Shown here piece by piece: positions 53,005-59,015 of a stretch of 59,015 nucleotides of DNA. This stretch comes from JBMDXB01 sp048594975 (GTDB lineage Bacteria; Acidobacteriota; Vicinamibacteria; Vicinamibacterales; 2-12-FULL-66-21). The notes below the pieces were generated by a model. It was given only the letters and a program-made list of their open reading frames with translations. It had not been told where the DNA came from and did not search any database. The translations under genes were made by a program, and so were the position numbers. The stretch is from the NCBI GenBank assembly GCA_048594975.1, contig JBMDXQ010000031.1, forward strand, positions 1 to 59,015, in the 5' to 3' direction. How positions within the stretch are numbered: the stretch's first letter is position 1; each line of letters opens with the position of its first letter.

Positions 53005-53110
53005 CTACTCCGCGCGCAGCGCGACCATCGGATCCACCGGCGTGGCGCGTCGTCCGGGCACCACCACGGCGACGCGCGAAATGACGGTGATCAGCACGCC
53101 AACGGCCAGA
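53005..53110 (-). pseudogene. C-terminal scrap of an ADOP-type permease
   Basis: The minus strand reads 'LAVGVLITVISRVAVVVPGR' then 'RATPVDPMVALRAE' and a stop at 53005. This is the last helix and tail of an FtsX-like permease, directly downstream of the intact permease at 53399-56134. The rest is gone, suggesting a partial tandem duplication or deletion between permease copies. Confidence 0.7.
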
Positions 53111-53398
53111 TCTGACACATTTGCTGACAGTATCTGCGGGCTCGGTGATCCACTCGCCCGTAGACTGTTGATTCCACTTGAACGGAGAGAAGTCCGAGTG
53201 GTTGAAGGAGCACGCTTGGAAGTGATGCAACCACCGCCCCTTGTCGCGGCCCCCCTCGCGGCGTCAGCCGCTTCAAAGTCGGAGTCCGACAACCCGGGTG
53301 GGAAGGCGCTCCGGAAAACTCGCCGGTCCACGTCCGAAATACCATCAGGAACTGATCGTCTTGTGGCGCAGGTCTGTGCGCTGCGGCGACCTCAGGCC
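53111..53398. other. Unassigned sequence between permease scrap and intact permease
   Basis: These 288 bases separate a permease tail from the intact permease. No gene is recognised. Minus-strand frames such as 'MVFRTWTGEFSGAPSHPG' look slightly protein-like but match nothing I know. Confidence 0.4.
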
Positions 53399-56134
53399 TC
53401 ACTCGGCGCGGAGCGCCGCCATCAGCTCCACGCTGGCCGCCCGGCGCGCCGGCAGATAGCACGCAAGCAGCGCGACGACTGCGAGGATGCCAGGCACTGA
53501 CGCGAACGTCACGGGATCCAGCGGCTCGGTCTGATACAGCAGCCCGCGCATCAGACGCGTAGCGCCGAGGGCACCGACCATCCCGAGTCCGAGGCCAGCC
53601 AGCGTCAAGGTCATGCCCTGACGCACCACCAGTCCGAGTACTTCGCGACGCGTCGCTCCGAGGGCCAGTCGCACCCCGATCTCACGCGTCCGCCGGGCGA
53701 CGCCGAACGCGAGCATCCCGTAGAGGCCGATGGCTGCAAGCAGCAGCGCGCCTGACGCGAATGCACCGAGCAGGACCGTGCTGAATCGCTGCGGCGCCGA
53801 CGCATCCGCCATCACCTGCGCCATCGTCCTAATCCCGGCCACCGCGAGCGCTGGATCGAGCGCGGCGATCGCAGCCCGCATTGGAGCGATGAGTGTCGCG
53901 GTGTCCTGATCGGTGACTGCCGCCACCGTCATCCGCCGCACGAGTCCGGCGATGGGCAAACCGCCTGGCGGATTGACCGCTTCGGCGAACGGCACGTAGA
54001 TGTGCATGATTGGCGGCTCGCCCAGCTTACCGTCGACGGCGTCGCCGGCAACACCGACGACCGTCTGCCACGGCGCTCGCGACGCCGCAATGCCCCACTT
54101 CACTCGCTTGCCGATTGGGTCCTGCCCTGGCCAGTAGCGTTCCGCAAGCGCACGGCTCACGATCGCCGTGCCGCGGTTCTCGAGGTCTTCCTCGGGCAGA
54201 AACCCGCGTCCCCTCACGATGGGCACGCCGAACGTTCGGAAGTAGTCGCCGAAAGTCCAGGTGACTGCCACGCTGCCGGTGGCGTCGCTGGCCTCGATGG
54301 CCTGATCGGCCGTGAACGCCCGACGCTCACCGTCGCCCTTCAGCGGGAGATCGGTCTGGAGGGAGGCCGCACGGACCGACGGGATCGCCCGTACACGGCC
54401 GTGCAGACCCTGGTAGAAGGATCGGACCGCAGGAGCGCTGTCGTACCCCGCCTGCGGCAACCTCACCTCCATCGTCAACACCCGGGGCGCACGGATGCCC
54501 GTGTCGACGGCCATCAGCTTCGTGAAACTCCGCATCAGCAGACCCGCGCTGGCTAGCAGCACGACCGCCAGCGCCACGCTCGACACGACGAGCATGGCCT
54601 GCAGGCGATGTTGGCGTGCGCCGCCCGTGCTGCGCGCCCCGCCTTCCCGGAGCAGATCCGTGAGCTCGCGCCGTTCGCTGACGGCCAGCGGCAGCAATCC
54701 GAAGACGATGGCGGTGAGCGCCGACAGCCCGAACGTGAAGAGCACGACGCGCGCGTCGAGCCGCACGTCCTGCACGCCGGGAAGGCTGAGCGAGATGACG
54801 TCGGGCATCGCGCGCACGACGGCGTTGCCGAGGAACAAGCCGAGTGCGCCTCCCGCGGCCGTCAGCAGCAGGCCCTCCACGAGCAGCATCTGTAGTAATC
54901 GACGACGGCCGGCGCCGAGCGCGGCGCGTACGCTGATCTCATGCTGGCGCGTGACCGCACGACTGAGCACGAGGTTCGAGACGTTCGCGCACGCGACCAG
55001 CAGCACCAGTCCGACCGCACCGAGCAAAATCAGCAATGGTCTCTGGACCTGCCCGGCAATGTCGCTGATGAGCGGCACGGCGGTGACCATGAGCGAGTTG
55101 ATCGGCCCCTGGAGGATGGGAGGGTAGTTCCGGGCCAGGCTGGGCCCCAGCGCGCCGGCTTCCCGCATCGCGTGCTCGGTGGCAACGCCGACGCGCAATC
55201 GTCCAATGACGGTGTGGTTGTACATCATCCCTCGCGCCTGCTGGCTGCGCTCGAACTGGCTGAGGGCGAGTGGGGTCCAGACCTGAGCCGGCTCGCCATT
55301 GATTTGCGGTCCACGGTTCGGAAACTGGAACGCTGCCGGCATGATGCCGACGATCGTGTAGGGGCGGCGGTCGAGGGTCATCGTGCGACCGACGGCGTTC
55401 GGGTCGCCGCCGTATCGTCGCCGCCACAGTCCGTAACTGAGCACCGCCACGTCCTGCCCCGGCTGATCCTCCGATTCGAGAAACGTGCGCCCATGTGCGG
55501 CGGACACCCCCAGAATCGGAAATACGGAGGCCGACACGCGAACGCCGGTGATCTGTTCCGGCTCGCCCGCGCCCGACAGTTCGTACTGCTGCGTGCGATA
55601 GGCGCCGATGCTCGAAAACGACCGTTGCACCGTCGTGAGGTCGATGAAATCCGGCGGCGATACGCCGACCTTGGAAAAGGCCGACCCGCGAAACCCTTCG
55701 TAGATCAGCATCAGCCGTTCGGGTTCCACGTATCCGAGCGGACGCAGCAGAACGGCATTGACGAGACTGAACATCGCGCTGTTCGCGCCGATGCCGAGCG
55801 CCAGCGTGATGACGGTAACGGCGGTGAATACCGGCGCTTTCACCAGCGCACGGACGGCGTGCCGCACGTCGGCCTTCAATGAACCCATGGCTGTCTCTCC
55901 GTGGTAAGCGGTCGCGCGCGCCCGCTTTCTGGCCGCGCGCGCACGTGCGTGAGTGACCGGGACCGATCGACAGAGATCGGGCACCACGCGCAACCAGGTC
56001 GCCTTCGTCCCCCGGGCGTGCAACAGGCCGGCAAAATCGGCCTCGAGATCAGATGCGAAGCACGCGCGGAATTCGTGGGGGTACACACGAAGCAGGATGC
56101 GGTAGATCGCCTGCGAGGGGGACCGGCGATGCAT
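53399..56134 (-). CDS. ADOP-type FtsX/MacB permease with N-terminal prefix domain
   Basis: A 911-residue orphan permease. Residues 1-75 form the prefix domain typical of acidobacterial copies ('AIYRILLRVYPHEFRACFAS'). Two MacB periplasmic-core/FtsX units follow ('VTVITLALGIGANSAMFSLV', 'TRQHEISVRAALGAGRRRLL', 'VARRTREIGVRLALGATRRE'), and it closes with 'YLPARRAASVELMAALRAE'. The ATG at 56134 overlaps the PadR stop (TGATG), so expression is coupled to that regulator, a recurrent pairing in this phylum. No ATP-binding subunit is nearby. Substrate and mechanism are unknown; a role in transport or envelope stress is inferred from MacB. Confidence 0.93.
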   Translation of the reverse strand: MHRRSPSQAIYRILLRVYPHEFRACFASDLEADFAGLLHARGTKATWLRVVPDLCRSVPVTHARARAARKRARATAYHGETAMGSLKADVRHAVRALVKAPVFTAVTVITLALGIGANSAMFSLVNAVLLRPLGYVEPERLMLIYEGFRGSAFSKVGVSPPDFIDLTTVQRSFSSIGAYRTQQYELSGAGEPEQITGVRVSASVFPILGVSAAHGRTFLESEDQPGQDVAVLSYGLWRRRYGGDPNAVGRTMTLDRRPYTIVGIMPAAFQFPNRGPQINGEPAQVWTPLALSQFERSQQARGMMYNHTVIGRLRVGVATEHAMREAGALGPSLARNYPPILQGPINSLMVTAVPLISDIAGQVQRPLLILLGAVGLVLLVACANVSNLVLSRAVTRQHEISVRAALGAGRRRLLQMLLVEGLLLTAAGGALGLFLGNAVVRAMPDVISLSLPGVQDVRLDARVVLFTFGLSALTAIVFGLLPLAVSERRELTDLLREGGARSTGGARQHRLQAMLVVSSVALAVVLLASAGLLMRSFTKLMAVDTGIRAPRVLTMEVRLPQAGYDSAPAVRSFYQGLHGRVRAIPSVRAASLQTDLPLKGDGERRAFTADQAIEASDATGSVAVTWTFGDYFRTFGVPIVRGRGFLPEEDLENRGTAIVSRALAERYWPGQDPIGKRVKWGIAASRAPWQTVVGVAGDAVDGKLGEPPIMHIYVPFAEAVNPPGGLPIAGLVRRMTVAAVTDQDTATLIAPMRAAIAALDPALAVAGIRTMAQVMADASAPQRFSTVLLGAFASGALLLAAIGLYGMLAFGVARRTREIGVRLALGATRREVLGLVVRQGMTLTLAGLGLGMVGALGATRLMRGLLYQTEPLDPVTFASVPGILAVVALLACYLPARRAASVELMAALRAE

Positions 56135-56478
56135 CACCGCTCGCCGGTAATCAGGCGCTTGGCGCGAACCAACGCCACCAGCCTCGTCAATCGCTGCGCC
56201 TCGGCTTCGAGTGCGCGACGCCCGGCAGGCTGAAGTCCGAACACGCGACGGCGGTCGTCGCCGAGCGTGGTGATCTCACGAACGAGCCCCGCGTCTTCCA
56301 TGCGCTGGAGCGAACCGTAGATCGTGCCCGGCCCCATGCGCATGTCCCCGCCGGCCGACGCTTCCACCGCCTGCATGATCGCGTAGCCGTGCAGCGGACC
56401 GTCGGCAAGCGCAAGGAGGATGTGGAATACGGCGGCGGTCAGCGGCGGCTGGCCCACGGACGGAACCGGCTTCGACAC
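56134..56478 (-). CDS. PadR family transcriptional regulator
   Basis: A 114-residue winged-helix repressor. 'VFHILLALADGPLHGYAIMQ' and 'MGPGTIYGSLQRMEDAGLV' are the signature PadR blocks, with the wing 'REITTLGDDRRRVFGLQPAG' and a C-terminal dimer helix. The GTG at 56478 begins the protein. It is followed without a gap by the ADOP permease. PadR proteins usually repress their own operon; the near-palindrome TTACCGCTACGGATA at 56491-56505, 13 bases before the start, is a possible binding site (weak). Confidence 0.92.
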   Translation of the reverse strand: MSKPVPSVGQPPLTAAVFHILLALADGPLHGYAIMQAVEASAGGDMRMGPGTIYGSLQRMEDAGLVREITTLGDDRRRVFGLQPAGRRALEAEAQRLTRLVALVRAKRLITGER

Positions 56479-57263
56479 GGCTCGATCCTATTACCGCTAC
56501 GGATATACGCAAGAAATCTCTTCGCCTATGCGACCAGGCGCTTCGGATCGTCAGCAAGCGCCCGGCGAGTTCGAGCCTCTTCGAACCCAGGCCGTGGCGT
56601 CAGGCGCCTGAGAACGTCGTCCATCAGGCGATCTCGTCGCGTGCCTGCAGAAGCTTCCGGCGCAGTTCGACCGCTTCGTGTCCCATCGTCGCCGCCGGCT
56701 ACCACAGATCAGTGCGCAGCGTGACCGCAACCGATTTGTGCCCCCACTCGTTCTAGAGATTCTCGCTACGCCGCTGTCCTTAGTCCGTCCAGGCGGCGCA
56801 CCCAGCTGATCAATGGGTTCCAACTGGTGAACATCTGGTCCACCAACCCCGTCTGAAGGCCGCCCTCTTCGCAACGTGGAGGCGGCTTTGACCTTCACAA
56901 CTCCGCACGGCCTCGGCGAACAGCTCCGAGTCCGGGCGAGAATCGTCGAAGAGTGCGAGCGCCCTGCGTTGACTCGCTAAGAGCGGTGACCGGCAGCGAA
57001 GTGCAGCGATCCGGCGGGCGAGGGACGAGACGAAGTCTTTGAGAGTAACAGCGTGGAGAGCCCGGTTGATCCACCCGTATCCGTTCGCGAGGTTCGCTGG
57101 TAATCGTCCGCGCTCAACATCGTCTCGAGGGCACGCTCGCGACCCAGGAGGCGGGCGTCAGGTGCTGACTACCGCCTGCCCTCGGGGAGCCCACGAGCCG
57201 GCGCATCGCTCAGCTCCGTCCATTTCGTCGGTGTCCCGCTTGCTCGGCTCCGCCCGGCGTTCG
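56479..57263. other. Gene-free region upstream of padR
   Basis: No supported gene is visible in these 785 bases. Next to padR lie the possible PadR operator and promoter (TAATAG near 56490 on the minus strand). Two tiny overlapping minus-strand frames (20 and 32 codons, meeting in TGATGG near 56625) are open but unrecognised. The right half shows only degraded, GC-rich sequence. Confidence 0.5.
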
Positions 57264-57646
57264 TCATTTCACGGATCGGCTGGCGCAGTCGCGCTCGAAC
57301 TGCTCCGCCTGCGCCTTGTGATGAGGAGAAGCATGCGGTCACGCCGCATCTGCCGATACGCGCTGTCCGCGCACAGTGCGGCTGGAAGCGTCGCAGTGGT
57401 GATCGTGGCCGCGGGCCCGAGGTAGAGCAGCGCATCGAACATCTCCTGCATCGGCAGCACGCGCCACTGTTCGCGTGGCAAGGGGGAGCGCTTGCCATCG
57501 CGCATGGCAAAGCGTGGCATGTCGGATGACCAGAACTTGGCGGAATCCAGCATGCCGAGCCGCGTGCCACGCAGCACCACGAGCGATGGCACTGGCCACG
57601 AGGCCAGGTCCGCCTGCAGCAACTGCGGTTCCGCCTCCGATGACAC
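57264..57646 (-). pseudogene. Frameshifted fragment of an unidentified protein
   Basis: From the GTG at 57646 the minus strand reads a convincing protein sequence: 'WPVPSLVVLRGTRLGMLDSA', 'REQWRVLPMQEMFDALLYLG', 'ATLPAALCADSAYRQM'. Near 57315 the good frame appears to shift to one reading 'HKAQAEQFERDCASRSVK' and a stop at 57264. In the unshifted frame the sequence becomes an arginine/serine run. The N-terminus is missing or unclear. I do not recognise the family, though the 'FDALLYLGP' stretch is of a kind seen in conserved exported proteins. Confidence 0.5.
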
Positions 57647-57652
57647 GAGCGA

Positions 57653-57847
57653 TCACTCGTCTCTCGGCGACTGGATCGTCATCACTCCGTCGATCATTCG
57701 CGCCGACGCGACGCTGTACTCTTCGAAGCGTTGGCCGCTGTTCTCCGCGCGCACCAGGCGGACGATGAAGAGTGTCCCAGAGCGATGGTGCATCCATGAA
57801 TGAAACATGGCATCGGGCTGACGGTCATCTCCTCGCATGCCCGACAT
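57653..57847 (-). CDS. Small hypothetical protein (doubtful)
   Basis: An open frame of 64 codons ending just before the fragment at 57264-57646 on the same strand. It reads 'MFHSWMHHRSGTLFIVRLVR' and 'SVASARMIDGVMTIQSPRDE'. It could be part of the same broken gene in another frame or a small gene of its own. No family is recognised and no clear ribosome-binding site is visible. Confidence 0.25.
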   Translation of the reverse strand: MSGMRGDDRQPDAMFHSWMHHRSGTLFIVRLVRAENSGQRFEEYSVASARMIDGVMTIQSPRDE

Positions 57848-58031
57848 GTTAGGACGCGATCGAGGATCTGTCGATCCCTAAACTGACGGGTTTTTCAGCA
57901 AGCTCCTAGACTTTCTCGACGTGCTTTGCCTTGGCAAAGCGGCTATTGTGAACGATGTAGTTGCGTATAGCGATCAATTCGGCGATCCGCCGCGGGTGAG
58001 CGAGAACGTCAGGCGTTCGCGAAAGGGCTAC

Positions 58032-59015
58032 GTGAGATCATTCCTAAAGAAACATGCTCTGGCAATAATGTTTGCTACTGCTCTCAGCCAAGGGGTCGCG
58101 CTGTCCCAATCACCGCTGCCCCAGACGGAGTCGAGTCGTTCCAGAGACCCCGCCCTGGTACGTGACTGGGCAAATCGCCTGCTGGCTCACGACCCGAAGG
58201 TCCGCGCAACCGCCGAAGCCGCCCTGGTCAAAGGGGCGGGGCGTTCGCTACCGTTGCTGAGACGATTCCTCGACCCTCGGCATGAAGACCTGCATGTGGT
58301 GACTTTTGAAATCATCCGGCGGATCGGTCCTCCTGCCATTCCGCTGCTGGTGGACCTGCTTCGGCATGAGTGGAACTCCATCCGGCGCAGCGCCGCCGAT
58401 GCCTTGATTGACTTGGCGCCCCATACAGAATGGATTCAACCGGCGTTGAGACGGGCGCTGAGAGACGAGGATTCGATGGTCGCGGGCGATGCCGCACGTG
58501 CCCTGGGTGCTTTGGGCAAGAGAGCCAGCCCTTCGGTAGGCGCTCTCGTCAATACTCTTTCGCACGAGAATCCATACGTCCGCATCTACGCGGCAGAGGC
58601 CTTGGCGTCCATCGGTCCGAGGGCGGCCAAGGCGACAGACGCCTTGGCAAGAGCCCTAGACGATCCGATTCCCGGCGTCCGATGGGCGGCGTGCGAGGCC
58701 CTCGCAAGCATCGGCCCGGCTGCGCAGTCTGCAGTGCCGCAGTTGATCGACGCTCTGAAGGATGAATTCCTCTATGTGCGTATCTTCGCGGCCGGAGCTC
58801 TGGGAAGCATCGGACCGAAGGCACGGTCGGCCCGGGAGGCGCTGAGAGCGGCGGCAACCGATCCGACATTGCGGAACGAAGCAGAGTGGGCGCTGAGTCG
58901 AATCGCTGGAGTCAAGTCTGGAGAGCCTGTCGCCTCACACCTTGTGCCCGCGCCTTCCGTCGCGCCCCCACTCCGAACGACGGTCGTCGAAACGAGCAAT
59001 CCTCCGGTTGACTGG
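58032..59015 (+). CDS. Exported HEAT-repeat protein (3' end outside window)
   Basis: An open frame of 328 codons that runs off the right edge without a stop. The GTG at 58032 (AAGGG upstream) begins a signal peptide ('SFLKKHALAIMFATALSQGV'). About seven HEAT/PBS-lyase-like repeats of ~37 residues follow, for example 'PALRRALRDEDSMVAGDAAR' 'ALGALG', 'VRIYAAEALASIGPRAAKAT', 'VRWAACEALASIGPAAQSAV' and 'VRIFAAGALGSIGPKARSAR'. The later part turns proline/alanine rich ('PAPSVAPPLRTT'), a linker to something outside the window. HEAT repeats bind proteins; a periplasmic scaffold is likely, the partner unknown. Confidence 0.85.
   Translation, partial: MRSFLKKHALAIMFATALSQGVALSQSPLPQTESSRSRDPALVRDWANRLLAHDPKVRATAEAALVKGAGRSLPLLRRFLDPRHEDLHVVTFEIIRRIGPPAIPLLVDLLRHEWNSIRRSAADALIDLAPHTEWIQPALRRALRDEDSMVAGDAARALGALGKRASPSVGALVNTLSHENPYVRIYAAEALASIGPRAAKATDALARALDDPIPGVRWAACEALASIGPAAQSAVPQLIDALKDEFLYVRIFAAGALGSIGPKARSAREALRAAATDPTLRNEAEWALSRIAGVKSGEPVASHLVPAPSVAPPLRTTVVETSNPPVDW

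Noticed and set aside
53111..53398. Mobile element between permease scrap and intact permease
   Set aside because: No terminal inverted repeats, target duplication or transposase similarity could be seen.
56600..56700. Two tiny overlapping minus-strand ORFs (20 and 32 codons) upstream of padR
   Set aside because: Too short and unrecognised, with a stop directly upstream of the first; chance in GC-rich DNA is likely.

Overview
The window is 59 kb of GC-rich DNA that looks like a soil Acidobacteriota chromosome, most likely of the Vicinamibacteria type. The assignment is inference. It rests on two large acidobacterial-type orphan FtsX/MacB permeases (one behind a PadR gene) plus fragments of others, on intergenic 'GAATGCCGAA' and 'GGAACC' word repeats, on the many secreted hydrolases, and on a large sensor-kinase complement. 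No phage, insertion sequence or CRISPR array is visible, but broken genes are unusually common.

Layout. 1-8.5 kb: tRNA-Asn, an OsmC protein, a membrane protein, and a three-gene operon pairing two flippase-like membrane domains with a nucleotidyltransferase and a CDP-alcohol phosphotransferase. Then comes the housekeeping block SRP RNA - dnaX - ybaB - recR on the minus strand. 8.8-9.7 kb: remnants of two transporter genes. 9.7-13.7 kb: pyrophosphatase, exported methyltransferase, exported esterase, DMT exporter and a redoxin-like protein. 13.8-19.5 kb: a decayed trmO, a multicopper oxidase under an apparent MarR repressor with two matching palindromic operators, aldo/keto reductase, a broken pirin and a carboxylesterase; this reads as an oxidant/quinone-stress neighbourhood. 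19.5-26.4 kb: permease scrap, FGE-like protein, PAS histidine kinase, secreted and outer-membrane proteins, an ankyrin protein, and the tail of a Na+/H+ antiporter. 26.9-34.8 kb: a GH63 glucosidase, a DinB protein, a large hybrid kinase (GAF-PAS-HK-REC-REC-Hpt) and its neighbour REC-HATPase.

35-50 kb is the most distinctive part. A 1858-residue protein combines two alpha/beta-hydrolase domains with a C-terminal CHAT caspase-like protease domain. It converges with a two-gene minus-strand operon encoding a small helical protein and a TIR-NB-ARC-TPR (bacterial NLR-like) protein. Together these look like a candidate immune or programmed-death module not matching a named system known to me. A secreted subtilase is divergent from it.

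50-59 kb: an MltF-like lytic transglycosylase lipoprotein, a membrane protein, the second permease with its PadR regulator, a frameshifted gene, and an exported HEAT-repeat protein running off the right edge.

Calls rest on reading protein motifs by eye; no database search was made. Start sites were chosen from ribosome-binding sites, overlaps and where family homology begins.
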